Part shown: positions 15,337-22,697 of the stretch, piece after piece
How positions within the stretch are numbered: the stretch's first letter is position 1
Layout: each line of letters starts with the position of its first letter
From: DASRVA01 sp050732935
GTDB lineage: Bacteria; Gemmatimonadota; Gemmatimonadetes; JACCXV01; JAHWKZ01
Direction of reading: 5' to 3'
Length of the DNA: 22,697 nt
Assembly (NCBI GenBank): GCA_050732935.1
Contig: JBOHRW010000223.1
Span: 1 to 22,697 of the forward strand
The notes under the pieces: generated by a model
Told to the model about the DNA's origin: nothing
The model's database searches: none
The model's input: the letters and a program-made list of their open reading frames with translations, nothing else
Translations under genes and position numbers: made by a program

Positions 15337-16655
15337 GATGCCTTGGGGAGGATGTGGTCGTGCTTGGCCACCTCGGCGGCCAGCGCCTCCAGATCCACCG
15401 GCCCGGGCATATACGCCGTGAAGTCCTGCGGGTACTTCTTGATGAATGCGACAACCGGCCACGCCAGGGCGTCGGCCAGCGCGCAGATCGTCTTGCCGGC
15501 CATGGCCTCCGCGATCCACAGCGGCTTCTCGAGCTCGGTCTGCGACGCTTCCCCGGATCGGACGCGGCGCAGCAGCTGCTCGATCCAGCCGCACCCCTCC
15601 CGGCAGGGCGTGCACTGTCCGCACGACTCGTGCGTGTAAAAGTGCGCGAGGTTCAGCAGACAGTCGACCGCCGAGACGTTGTCGCCGATCACCATGAAGC
15701 CCCCCGACCCGACCAGGCTCCCGCGCTCCTGGAGCCCCTCGTAGTCCATCCGCGCCCCGACGCACTCGTCGGGAGTCAGGACCGGAACGGACGAGCCGCC
15801 GGGGATGATGCCCTTGAGCCCGACCCCCTCCATGACCCCACCGCACTGCTCCTCCAGGAACCCCATCATCTCGACACCCAGCTCGACCTCGTAGACCCCC
15901 GGCCGGTTGATCGGCCCCGAGCACGACCAGAGCTTGGTGCCCTTCGAGCGCTCGGTGCCGTACTGGGCGTAGGACTCCCCGCCGTTCTCGAGGACCCAAG
16001 GCACGACAGCCAGGGTCTCGGTGTTGTTGATCACCGTCGGGCTGCGGAAGAGCCCCTCGACCGCCGGGAATGGCGGCTTGTTGCGCGGCATCGCCTTCTT
16101 CCCCTCCAGCGACTCCAGCAGCCCGGTCTCCTCGCCGGCGATGTAGGCGCCGGCGCCCACGTGCACCACGATGTCGAGGTCGTAGTCGGATCCGAAGATG
16201 CCCTTGCCCAGATAGCCCTTCGCATAGGCCTCGTCGAGCGCGTCGCCGAAGCGCCGGATGGGGTACGAGAACTCCCCCCGGAAGTAGTTGAAGGCGAGAT
16301 GAGAGTCGATCGCGATGGCCGCGATCATCATGCCCTCGATCACGACGTGCGGGTCGTTCTCTAGCAGCCAGCGGTCCTTGAAGGTGCCGGGCTCCGACTC
16401 GTCCGAGTTGCAGACCAGGTACTTCGGCTTCTCGCTCTCGCGCGGGGTGAACGACCATTTCGTCCCCGTCGGGAAGCCCGCCCCCCCGCGGCCGCGGAGA
16501 CCCGAGGCCTTGACTTCCTCGATGATCTTCTCCGGGTCCATGTCGAGGGCTTTGCGGACCGCGCGATAGCCGCCCGTTCGCTCGTAGATCTCCAGACGCT
16601 GGCTTTCGCCGGGATGATCGAGCCCGCGCTGCATCAGGATCATCGGGGCCGCCAT
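15333..16655 (-). CDS. nuoF: NADH-quinone oxidoreductase subunit F (FMN, NADH site)
   Basis: NADH-oxidising flavoprotein subunit of complex I, 440 residues. The glycine-rich nucleotide site RGRGGAGFPTGTKW (about residues 54-67) and the second loop HVGAGAYIAGEETGLLESLEG bind FMN and NADH. The N3 [4Fe-4S] cluster ligands are C345, C348 and C351 (SCGQCTPCREG) with C391 (KTICALADA). The ATG at 16655 is one base past the nuoE stop (TAGCATG). Confidence 0.98.
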   Translation of the reverse strand: MAAPMILMQRGLDHPGESQRLEIYERTGGYRAVRKALDMDPEKIIEEVKASGLRGRGGAGFPTGTKWSFTPRESEKPKYLVCNSDESEPGTFKDRWLLENDPHVVIEGMMIAAIAIDSHLAFNYFRGEFSYPIRRFGDALDEAYAKGYLGKGIFGSDYDLDIVVHVGAGAYIAGEETGLLESLEGKKAMPRNKPPFPAVEGLFRSPTVINNTETLAVVPWVLENGGESYAQYGTERSKGTKLWSCSGPINRPGVYEVELGVEMMGFLEEQCGGVMEGVGLKGIIPGGSSVPVLTPDECVGARMDYEGLQERGSLVGSGGFMVIGDNVSAVDCLLNLAHFYTHESCGQCTPCREGCGWIEQLLRRVRSGEASQTELEKPLWIAEAMAGKTICALADALAWPVVAFIKKYPQDFTAYMPGPVDLEALAAEVAKHDHILPKAS

Positions 16656-16656
16656 G

Positions 16657-17286
16657 CTAGCGCCGCCCTCTCGGCGCGGCGCCCGCCGTGGCCGGCTGGG
16701 CGGTCTTGGGGAACATCCGCTGGTAGGCCTCCGGAGCGGGGCGCTCGTAGATCACCGGCTGGATATCGTCCAGCTCGGGCTCGCGGCCGCGCAGCTCTTC
16801 CAGCAGCGCGTCGATCCGCTCGGGCGTCAGGTTCTCGTAGAACCTGAAGTTGCACTGCATCATCGGACCCGTCCCGCACGACGCCAGGCACTCCACCTCC
16901 TGGAGCGTGAACAGCCCGTCCTCGGTCGTTTCCCCGGGCTCGACGCCGAGCCGCTCCTCCAGGTGATCGATGATCCTCCGCGCGCCCATGATCTCGCACG
17001 ACAAGGTGCGGCACACCTGGAGCTTGTACTTCCCCACCGGAAGCTCGTCGAACATGGTGTAGAAGCGGACCACGCTCTGGACCGTGGCCGGCGAGCAGCC
17101 CAGCCGCCCGGCGACCCATTCCATGGCGTCGATCGAGATCCAGCCCTGCTCCTCCTGAACCACCCACAGGACCGGCAGCATGGCGGCCTGGGCCTCGGGG
17201 TAGCGGGCCACGATCTCGTCCACGCGACCCTCGCCCTCGCGAGTCAGCGCGAACTCCCCGCGCTGTGTGTGCTCTGCTTCAGCCAT
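16657..17286 (-). CDS. nuoE: NADH-quinone oxidoreductase subunit E ([2Fe-2S] N1a)
   Basis: Thioredoxin-fold ferredoxin subunit of the NADH module, 209 residues. The [2Fe-2S] ligands are C92 and C97 (VCRTLSCEIMG) and C133 and C137 (ECLASCGTGPMM). The N-terminal helical domain (VDEIVARYPEAQAAMLPVLW) is typical. The C-terminal tail of about 45 residues, rich in Pro and Ala, is longer than in E. coli. The ATG at 17286 lies 93 bp from nuoD, the widest gap in the operon. Confidence 0.97.
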   Translation of the reverse strand: MAEAEHTQRGEFALTREGEGRVDEIVARYPEAQAAMLPVLWVVQEEQGWISIDAMEWVAGRLGCSPATVQSVVRFYTMFDELPVGKYKLQVCRTLSCEIMGARRIIDHLEERLGVEPGETTEDGLFTLQEVECLASCGTGPMMQCNFRFYENLTPERIDALLEELRGREPELDDIQPVIYERPAPEAYQRMFPKTAQPATAGAAPRGRR

Positions 17287-17311
17287 GTGTTATCGATCGG
17301 GTTGCAGGTCA

Positions 17312-17328
17312 ACCCTGCGCCGCAGGGT
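17312..17328. repeat. Hairpin in the nuoD-nuoE intergenic gap
   Basis: ACCCTGC and GCAGGGT are perfect 7-bp arms around a 3-base loop, about 25 bp before the nuoE start. A weaker ACCCG/CGGGT stem lies nearby at about 17356-17370. No T-run follows, so it is more likely an mRNA processing or stability structure than a terminator. Confidence 0.45.
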
Positions 17329-17379
17329 CACGCGAGGAGCGAAACGCACGGGGCACCCGTGAAGCGGGTCGCGGCATCT

Positions 17380-18747
17380 TCAGCGGTCCAGCTCCCCGGC
17401 GATGATGTTGAGGGACCCCATGATCGCCACGATATCCGACACCATGCACCCCTCCAGCGTCTGGCTGATGTTCTGATAGATGGCGAAGCAGGGGGCTCGG
17501 CAGCGCACCCGGTACGGCATTCCCCCGCCGTCCGAAACGAGGTAGAAGCCGAGCTCGCCGTTGCCGCCCTCGGTGTAGGAGTACACCTCGCCGGCGGGCA
17601 CCTGGATCCCCTCGAACGTCAGCTTGAAGTGCGCGACCATTCCCTCGATCGTGTTGTAGACCGCGTCCTTGGGGGGCGGTGCGATCCCCCAGTCGTCCAC
17701 GTTGACGGGTCCGTCGGGGAGGTCGTCCAGCGCCTGCTCGACGATCGAGAGGCTCTGCCGCATCTCCTCCATCCGGACCAGGTACCGGTCGTACACGTCG
17801 CCGGTGGTGCCGACCGGGACCTGCCAGTCGAACTGGTCGTAGCCGTGGTAGGGATGCGCCTTGCGAACATCGTAGGCCACCCCGGCCGCCCGCAGGCAGG
17901 GTCCCGTCCAGCCCCAGTCGATGGCCTCCTCGGGACGGATCGCGTGAACCCCGCGCGAGCGATCGACGAAGATCCGGTTCTTTGTGATCAGCCGGTCGAC
18001 GTCGTCGATGTAGCGTGGCAACGACGTGAGGAGGCCGCGCGTCTCCTCCTCGAAGGTGTCGTGCACATCCCGCATGAGCCCCCCGACCCGTCCGTAGGCG
18101 ACCATCATGCGAGCGCCGGAGACGTGCTCCAGCAGCGAGTAGATCTCCTCCCGGCCACGGAAGAAGTACCAGAAGTTGGTGAGCGCACCGAGGTCCACGA
18201 GGTTGGTCCCGATGCAGACGAAATGGTCCATGATCCGGGACAGCTCTCCCAGGATCACCCGGATGCGCTGGGCCCGCTCGGGGACTTCGATCCCCAGGAG
18301 CTTCTCGACGGCCAGGGCGAAGCCCACGTTGTTGAGGAACGGGCTCATGTAGTTGAGTCGATCCGTGTAGGGAAAGATCTCCTGCCACGGATGCGTCTCG
18401 CTCATCTTCTCGAAGCACCGGTGGAGGTAGCCGATCTCCGGAATCGCCTTGACGATCGTCTCGCCGTCGAGCCAGCACTTGATCCGGAAGGTGCCGTGCA
18501 TGGCCGGGTGGCTGGGACCGATATTGATCACCAGGAGCTCGTCGCTCAAGGGGTCGTGCTCGAGCTCGTCGAGCTCCTCGCCGGCGAAGCGCTCGATCGA
18601 GACGCGCCCGGCCCGCGCCGCTTCCGGCGGCCGTTCGACCGCCGGCGCGGGCTCGATGCCGAGCGGATGCGGCTGCCCGTGCTGCTTGGGCACGGGGGTC
18701 GTCCGGGGCATCTCCTCCGGCGTGATGACGGCGTCCTTGAAGACCAT
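17380..18747 (-). CDS. nuoD: NADH-quinone oxidoreductase subunit D
   Basis: 49-kDa-type subunit of complex I lining the quinone site, related to the large subunit of NiFe hydrogenases without the nickel ligands. It has 455 residues. The conserved core begins NIGPSHPAMHGTFRIK; YTDRLNYMSPFLNNVGFALA, IMDHFVCIGTNLVDLGALT and VGTTGDVYDRYLVRMEEMRQ follow. About 65 residues, Pro- and Ala-rich, precede the core, an unusual extension. The ATG at 18747 has GAGGGGG upstream, 17 nt after the nuoC stop. It is separate from nuoC, unlike the fused NuoCD of enterobacteria. Confidence 0.97.
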   Translation of the reverse strand: MVFKDAVITPEEMPRTTPVPKQHGQPHPLGIEPAPAVERPPEAARAGRVSIERFAGEELDELEHDPLSDELLVINIGPSHPAMHGTFRIKCWLDGETIVKAIPEIGYLHRCFEKMSETHPWQEIFPYTDRLNYMSPFLNNVGFALAVEKLLGIEVPERAQRIRVILGELSRIMDHFVCIGTNLVDLGALTNFWYFFRGREEIYSLLEHVSGARMMVAYGRVGGLMRDVHDTFEEETRGLLTSLPRYIDDVDRLITKNRIFVDRSRGVHAIRPEEAIDWGWTGPCLRAAGVAYDVRKAHPYHGYDQFDWQVPVGTTGDVYDRYLVRMEEMRQSLSIVEQALDDLPDGPVNVDDWGIAPPPKDAVYNTIEGMVAHFKLTFEGIQVPAGEVYSYTEGGNGELGFYLVSDGGGMPYRVRCRAPCFAIYQNISQTLEGCMVSDIVAIMGSLNIIAGELDR

Positions 18748-18764
18748 GTTCCCCCTCGTACCCG

Positions 18765-19319
18765 TCAGTCGCTCAGCGCGCTCTCGACCCGGTTCCGCAT
18801 CCGTTCCATCTCCTCGGGCGAGATCTCGTTCGCGAGATCGTCCGGCCGCACCAGCCGCCAGCGCAGGTCGGCCGGATAGTCCTTCCGCAGCGCATGTCCC
18901 TGGAAATCGTGGTGACAGAGGATCCGCTTCATGTTGGGGTGCCCCTCGAAGCGGATCCCGAACATGTCGTAGACCTCGCGCTCGAACCAGTCGGTCGCTT
19001 TCCAGACATCGGTCGCGGTGTCGACCACCGGATCGTCCTCGGGGACGCCGACCTTGATCCGAATCCGCTTGCCCGTCCCCAGCGAATACAGGTGGTAGAC
19101 GACGGCGAACCGCGGGTCGCCACCGAGACCCAGGTAGTCCACCGCGGTCACGTCCATGCAGAAGTCGAAGCGGAGCTCGTCGTCGTGCTTGCAGAAGGCC
19201 AGAACGTCGTGGACCCGGTCGCGGGGAACCCAGACCGTCAGGTCCCCATGCTCGTCCAGAACCCGCTGGATGGCGTCCCCGTGCTCGGCCTGAAGCCGGT
19301 CGACTACGAACTGGGCCAT
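18765..19319 (-). CDS. nuoC: NADH-quinone oxidoreductase subunit C
   Basis: 30-kDa-type subunit of the complex I connecting module, 184 residues from the ATG at 19319 (MAQFVVDRLQ). The signature is FEREVYDMFGIRFEGHPNMK followed by GHALRKDYP. I rejected an upstream start at 19376, which would overlap nuoB. This ATG falls 4 nt after the nuoB stop, consistent with coupled translation. Confidence 0.96.
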   Translation of the reverse strand: MAQFVVDRLQAEHGDAIQRVLDEHGDLTVWVPRDRVHDVLAFCKHDDELRFDFCMDVTAVDYLGLGGDPRFAVVYHLYSLGTGKRIRIKVGVPEDDPVVDTATDVWKATDWFEREVYDMFGIRFEGHPNMKRILCHHDFQGHALRKDYPADLRWRLVRPDDLANEISPEEMERMRNRVESALSD

Positions 19320-19323
19320 GCCC

Positions 19324-19908
19324 TCACACTTCCACCAGCTCGTGGCGCTCGGGCTCGGCGGCGCGTCGCTCGGCACGGATCTCCTGGTACCGGGACGGCT
19401 CGCCGCGCTGGATCTTCTCCTGCAGCTTGATGATGCCGTAGATGAGCCCCTCCGGGGTGGGCGGGCAGCCCGAGATGTAGACGTCGACGGGGATGAGCTC
19501 GTCGATGCCCTGCATCACGTGGTAGGCGCGATAGAAGCCTCCCGACGAGGCGCAGACGCCCATCGAAATCACCCACTTGGGCTCGCACATCTGCTCGTAG
19601 ATCAGCTTGAGGATCGGGGCCTGCTTGTCGACCACCGTGCCGGCCACGATCATCATGTCGCTCTGCCGCGGGCTGAAGCGCACGACCTCGGCCCCGAAGC
19701 GAGCGAGGTCATAGTGGGCCGATACCACCGACATGAACTCGATCGCGCAGCAGGCCGTCCCGAAAGGCAGCGGCCACAGGGAGCCGGCGCGGGCCCAGTT
19801 GACCATCTTCTCCAGGCTGGTCGTAAAGACGCTCTTCGGCGTCTCCTCGACAGGCCAGTCCGCGCCGCCCCCGGTGTCGGGTGGGGCGAGATCCTTCTTC
19901 AGTCCCAC
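19324..19908 (-). CDS. nuoB: NADH-quinone oxidoreductase subunit B ([4Fe-4S] N2)
   Basis: Peripheral subunit carrying cluster N2, the electron donor to quinone, 194 residues. N2 ligands are the tandem C53-C54 (FGTACCAIEF), C119 (MGVCASSGG) and C148 (SGCPPTPE). I chose the GTG at 19908 because its product VGLKKDL matches the usual MGLxxxL N-terminus. It overlaps the 3' end of nuoA by 10 nt with a GGGGG upstream. Longer starts would reach across nuoA. Confidence 0.96.
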   Translation of the reverse strand: MGLKKDLAPPDTGGGADWPVEETPKSVFTTSLEKMVNWARAGSLWPLPFGTACCAIEFMSVVSAHYDLARFGAEVVRFSPRQSDMMIVAGTVVDKQAPILKLIYEQMCEPKWVISMGVCASSGGFYRAYHVMQGIDELIPVDVYISGCPPTPEGLIYGIIKLQEKIQRGEPSRYQEIRAERRAAEPERHELVEV

Positions 19909-20258
19909 TCCAGGGCCCCCTTCTTCCACTCGTAGACCAGTCCCAGCGTCAAGATGAGCAAGAACGACATGGCCGCGAAGAGTCCGAAACCACCCAGCGG
20001 ATCGAACATCACCGCCCAGGGGAAGAGGAACACGATCTCGACGTCGAACAGGATGAAGAGCATCGCCACGAGGTAGAACTTGACGTGAAAGCGCTGGCGG
20101 GCGTCGCCGGTCGGCACGATGCCCGACTCGAAGGCCGAGTCGTGGAGCGGCTCGCGCTTCGTCTTGGGCCCCATCAGGTGCCCCAGGACGATCATGACCG
20201 CGCCCACGGTGAGCCCCAGAAAGATCAGAAAAACGACGGGCAGATACTCGACGAGCAT
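19899..20258 (-). CDS. nuoA: NADH-quinone oxidoreductase subunit A
   Basis: Small three-helix membrane subunit of complex I and first gene of the operon, 119 residues. The conserved loop and helix read RFHVKFYLVAMLFILFDVEI followed by VFLFPWAV. The ATG at 20258 has no evident Shine-Dalgarno sequence; the bases just upstream instead belong to the arm of an inverted repeat (20261-20298). Initiation may therefore depend on leader structure. Confidence 0.96.
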   Translation of the reverse strand: MLVEYLPVVFLIFLGLTVGAVMIVLGHLMGPKTKREPLHDSAFESGIVPTGDARQRFHVKFYLVAMLFILFDVEIVFLFPWAVMFDPLGGFGLFAAMSFLLILTLGLVYEWKKGALEWD

Positions 20259-20260
20259 TG

Positions 20261-20298
20261 GGATGGCAATTTATGTGAAAAAATTCACAATGCCATCC
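20261..20298. repeat. Inverted GGATGGCA/TGCCATCC arms in the nuoA leader
   Basis: Arms at 20261-20268 and 20291-20298 are perfect 8-bp complements and enclose the AT-rich palindrome at 20274-20289. Transcribed toward nuoA, they would form a nested hairpin ending 2 nt before the ATG. Confidence 0.8.
20274..20289. promoter_or_regulatory. TGTGA-N6-TCACA palindrome, CRP/FNR-family-type operator
   Basis: TGTGAAAAAATTCACA is a perfect palindrome of the CRP-type consensus (TGTGA-N6-TCACA). It sits in a short AT-rich island within GC-rich DNA, 16 bp upstream of the nuoA ATG and 26 bp from the earliest start of the divergent decarboxylase gene. This supports control of nuo, and perhaps the decarboxylase, by a CRP/FNR-family regulator. 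No convincing -35/-10 pair was identified around it. Confidence 0.6.
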
Positions 20299-20314
20299 GC
20301 GCCCCACTGGACGG

Positions 20315-21763
20315 GTGTGGCCCCGGGCGTTTGACTCCGCCAGTTTCCGGGCCGTGCCCGACGATCCCTCCTTCATGCTCCGCGTCGCCGCCGAGCTCGC
20401 CGAACGCTACCTGGCCGGGCTCGCCGAGCGCCCGGTCGGCGCCCCCGGCGAGCCCGGTGATCTTCGCGCGGCGCTCGGGGGCGCGCTCACGGACCGCGGC
20501 ATCGACCCCGAACGCGTCGTCCGGGAGCTCGCCGACGCCGCCGACCCCGGGCTCATCGCCAGCGCCGGCCCGCGCTACTTCGGCTTCGTGATCGGTGGCA
20601 GCCACCCTGCCGCGCTCGCCGCCGACTGGCTGGTGTCAACCTGGGACCAGAACCCCGGGCTGTACGCCGTCAGCCCCGCCGTCGCCATGATCGAGGAGAC
20701 GGCCGGACGCTGGGCGCTGGAGCTCCTGGGCCTCCCCCCGACCGCGAGCGTGGGCTTCGTCACCGGCGGCCACATGGCCAACTTCACTGCGCTGGCCGCG
20801 GCCCGTCACGATGTCCTGCGACGGGCGGGCTGGGACGTCGAGGAGCGGGGGCTGGATGGCGCCCCGACTGTCCACCTCCTGGTCGGTGGCGAGGCCCACG
20901 TCTCGATTTCCGGCGCGCTTCGTCTGCTCGGCTTCGGGGCCGGCAGAATCCGATCGGTGGCTGCGGACCGACAGGGGCGGATGCGGGTCGAGGCGCTGAC
21001 CGATGCGCTCGAGGGCTGCCGCGGACCGATCGTCGTGTGCGCGCAAGCGGGGAACGTCAACAGCGGGGCCTTCGATCCTCTCGCGGAGATCGCCGACCTG
21101 GCCCGGGCGCACGGAGCCTGGCTGCACGTGGACGGGGCCTTCGGCCTCTGGGCCGCCGCCTCGCCCGACCTGCGGCATCTGGTGACCGGAGTCGAGCGCG
21201 CCGACTCGTGGGCGACCGACGCACACAAGTGGCTCAACGTGCCCTACGACTGCGGGATCGTGGCGGTGGCCGACCCGGCCACGCACCGCGCGGCCATGGG
21301 GCTCACGGCCTCCTACCTGGGGAGCCCCGAGGGCGAGCGGCGGGACGGCCAGGACTGGGCTCCCGAGCTCTCCCGCCGCGCTCGCGGTGTCCCCGTGTAC
21401 GCCGTCCTGAGAGCGCTGGGCCGGGACGGCGTGGCCGAACTCGTGGAGCGTTCGTGCCGGCTCGCCCGGCGGATGGCCGAGCGGCTGGACGGAAGGAGCG
21501 GCGCACGGGTCGTCAACGAGATCGTGCTGAACCAGGTCCTCGTCCGCTTCGAGGCTTCGTCCGGCGCCGACCCGGACGCCCACACCCGCGAGGTGATCGC
21601 GCGCGTCCAGGCTGACGGTACGTGCTGGATGGGCGGCGCCCTCTGGCAGGACATGGAGGTGATGCGGATCTCTATCGTGAACTGGTCGACGACCGAGGCC
21701 GACATCGATCGCTCGGCCGAGGCGATCCTGCGGTGCGCAGAGGCCGCAGCGGCGGCTTCCTGA
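20315..21763 (+). CDS. PLP-dependent group II amino-acid decarboxylase
   Basis: Pyridoxal-phosphate enzyme of the glutamate/aromatic-amino-acid decarboxylase family, 482 residues from GTG 20315. Visible elements are the N-terminal helical region and HPAALAADWLVSTWDQNPGL. The PLP phosphate site follows in FVTGGHMANFTAL. H195 (GGEAHVS) stacks on the ring, D273 (HVDGAFG) contacts the pyridine nitrogen, and K305 (WATDAHKWLNVPYDCG) is the Schiff-base lysine. The substrate cannot be read from the sequence. Starts at GTG 20354 or ATG 20375 are also possible, as none has a clear ribosome site. It diverges from nuoA across a shared control region and is convergent with msrB. Confidence 0.93.
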   Translation: MWPRAFDSASFRAVPDDPSFMLRVAAELAERYLAGLAERPVGAPGEPGDLRAALGGALTDRGIDPERVVRELADAADPGLIASAGPRYFGFVIGGSHPAALAADWLVSTWDQNPGLYAVSPAVAMIEETAGRWALELLGLPPTASVGFVTGGHMANFTALAAARHDVLRRAGWDVEERGLDGAPTVHLLVGGEAHVSISGALRLLGFGAGRIRSVAADRQGRMRVEALTDALEGCRGPIVVCAQAGNVNSGAFDPLAEIADLARAHGAWLHVDGAFGLWAAASPDLRHLVTGVERADSWATDAHKWLNVPYDCGIVAVADPATHRAAMGLTASYLGSPEGERRDGQDWAPELSRRARGVPVYAVLRALGRDGVAELVERSCRLARRMAERLDGRSGARVVNEIVLNQVLVRFEASSGADPDAHTREVIARVQADGTCWMGGALWQDMEVMRISIVNWSTTEADIDRSAEAILRCAEAAAAAS

Positions 21764-21810
21764 AACCCGCCGCGGCCGGGGGATGATCGCAGTCGCCGGC
21801 TCGCTGAGCA

Positions 21811-21830
21811 CGTCCGCCGGCCGGCCGCTC
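21811..21830. other. GC-rich convergent gap with GCCGGCCGGC palindrome
   Basis: The 72 bp between the convergent decarboxylase and msrB genes contain a 10-bp palindrome (21816-21825) but no T-run. No clear intrinsic terminator is visible for either gene. Confidence 0.25.
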
Positions 21831-21835
21831 GACGG

Positions 21836-22327
21836 CTAAGCCTCGCCCGCCGTCCGCTGGGGCGGCTCCTCGCCTTTCGGGAAGAACTCCAGCGACGCTG
21901 AGTTGAGGCAGTAGCGCTGCCCGGTCGGCGGGGGGCCGTCGGGGAAGACGTGCCCCAGATGTCCGTCGCAGCGACCGCAGCGGACCTCGGTCCTCGCCAT
22001 GCCGTGGCTCCGGTCCTGCAGCTGGACGACGTGATCGGGGTCGAGGGGCTGGAAGAAGCTCGGCCAGCCGGTCCCCGACTCGAATTTGGTTCCCGAGCGG
22101 AAGAGGGGCAGCCCGCAAAGCCGGCATGCGTAGATCCCCGTCTCCTTGTTGTGGAGGAGCGTGCCGCAGAAGGGGGGCTCCGTCCCCTGGGCGAGCAGGA
22201 CCCGCCGCTCCTCGGGCTTGAGGCGCTCGGCGAAGCGCTCCCGCTCGGCCGCTTCCAGCAGGGTGAGGTCGTAGCCCGACCCCGAGCGGGCCGGGGTCGA
22301 GTCGGTCCCGGGTGTCCTGGTCGTCAT
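21836..22327 (-). CDS. msrB: Peptide-methionine (R)-S-oxide reductase MsrB
   Basis: Reduces the R-epimer of methionine sulfoxide in oxidised proteins, 163 residues. Structural zinc cysteines are C68/C71 (ACRLCG) and C117/C120 (RCGRCDGHLGHVF). The catalytic cysteine is C140 (QRYCLNSASLEF). GTEPPFCGTLLHNKETGIY matches the family N-terminal motif, with Cys where Ser or Thr is common. The first 18 residues are polar, without a signal peptide, so it is probably cytosolic. The ATG at 22327 follows AGGAGG by 7 nt and lies 31 bp after msrA, suggesting an msrA-msrB operon. Confidence 0.96.
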   Translation of the reverse strand: MTTRTPGTDSTPARSGSGYDLTLLEAAERERFAERLKPEERRVLLAQGTEPPFCGTLLHNKETGIYACRLCGLPLFRSGTKFESGTGWPSFFQPLDPDHVVQLQDRSHGMARTEVRCGRCDGHLGHVFPDGPPPTGQRYCLNSASLEFFPKGEEPPQRTAGEA

Positions 22328-22358
22328 GGCGAAACCTCCTCGTGGCTGGCGTATGCTC

Positions 22359-22697
22359 TCATTGCGCGCCGCTCCGGTCGCGCTTGAGCCGCTCGCCGTG
22401 GTGCTCGCGCAGCTTCTCGACCTTGGGCGCGGCGACCGATGCGATATATGGCTGCTCGGGATGGAGCTCGGCGTAGTTCTGATGGTAGGTCTCGGCCTCG
22501 TAGAACGCCTCCAGAGGCTCCAGCTTCGTCACGATCGGCGAGCCGAAGACGCCGGCCTCGTCGAGCTGGCGGATGTAGGCCTGGGCGACCGCGCGCTGCT
22601 CGGGGTCGGCGTAGAAGATGGCCGAGCGGTACTGGCGGCCGCGGTCGTTCCCCTGCCGGTCGAGCTGGGTCGGGTCGTGGGCGACCGAGAAGAAGAT
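22359..22697 (-). CDS. msrA: Peptide-methionine (S)-S-oxide reductase MsrA, C-terminal part
   Basis: Partial gene cut by the right edge of the window; the last 112 residues are visible. The segment reads IFFSVAHDPTQLDRQGNDRG then RQYRSAIFY, a typical MsrA substrate-binding region. FYEAETYHQNY follows, with the conserved Tyr/His region. The catalytic GCFW motif would be in the missing N-terminal part. It reduces the S-epimer of methionine sulfoxide, complementing MsrB directly downstream. The stop is TGA at 22359. Confidence 0.95.
   Translation of the reverse strand: MFFSVAHDPTQLDRQGNDRGRQYRSAIFYADPEQRAVAQAYIRQLDEAGVFGSPIVTKLEPLEAFYEAETYHQNYAELHPEQPYIASVAAPKVEKLREHHGERLKRDRSGAQ

Noticed and set aside
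13424..16458. Longer upstream starts for nuoG (16458), nuoH (13505), nuoB (20376) and nuoC (19376)
   Set aside because: Each would run across the preceding nuo gene in another frame. The chosen starts match family N-termini and give short overlaps or gaps.
1..22697. CRISPR arrays, rRNA genes or riboswitches
   Set aside because: I saw no regularly spaced direct repeats, rRNA-like sequence or recognisable riboswitch core. The only RNA gene found is tRNA-Glu.

Overview
This is a GC-rich bacterial window with two parts. From about 5.7 kb to the right edge it is ordinary chromosome. On the minus strand there is a complete 14-gene respiratory complex I operon in the canonical order nuoA-B-C-D-E-F-G-H-I-J-K-L-M-N (20258 down to 5885). 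It is followed by a tRNA-Glu(CTC) gene. To its right lie a divergent PLP-dependent amino-acid decarboxylase gene on the plus strand and a minus-strand msrA-msrB pair, with msrA cut by the window edge. GC content, frequent GTG/TTG starts and a NuoG with an N7-cluster motif fit a high-GC deep-branching bacterium, but I cannot name the taxon from sequence alone.

The left 5.7 kb looks like an integrated, decaying mobile element next to the 3' end of tRNA-Glu. It holds two inverted pieces of a large serine recombinase. The N-terminal and middle parts are on the minus strand (847 to 1, with one frameshift). The C-terminal part is on the plus strand (4897 to 5742) and runs into the tRNA gene. The two pieces share a perfect 111-bp inverted repeat (1-111 and 4897-5007). 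Flipping the 4.8-kb segment between the repeats would join the N-terminal part to the C-terminal part.

That segment carries a minus-strand cargo operon behind a good sigma-70-like promoter (4827-4856). Its genes are an XRE-type regulator, an ImmA/IrrE-type metallopeptidase, an unrecognised protein of about 140 residues, a possible 26-residue micro-ORF, and a multi-pass membrane protein. The membrane protein gene is split by an IS3-family insertion sequence (1588-3033) with long imperfect terminal repeats and a CCGG target duplication. Removing the IS and one CCGG restores the reading frame exactly. A second lesion, a probable frameshift near 1185, lies downstream in the same gene.

The 100 bp between nuoA and the decarboxylase gene hold an AT-rich island with a perfect TGTGA-N6-TCACA palindrome (CRP/FNR-type consensus), flanked by inverted GGATGGCA arms. 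This is the likely control point of the nuo operon. The complex I genes are tightly packed, with 1-4 nt overlaps or short gaps at most junctions. The one larger gap (nuoD-nuoE, 93 bp) contains a hairpin.
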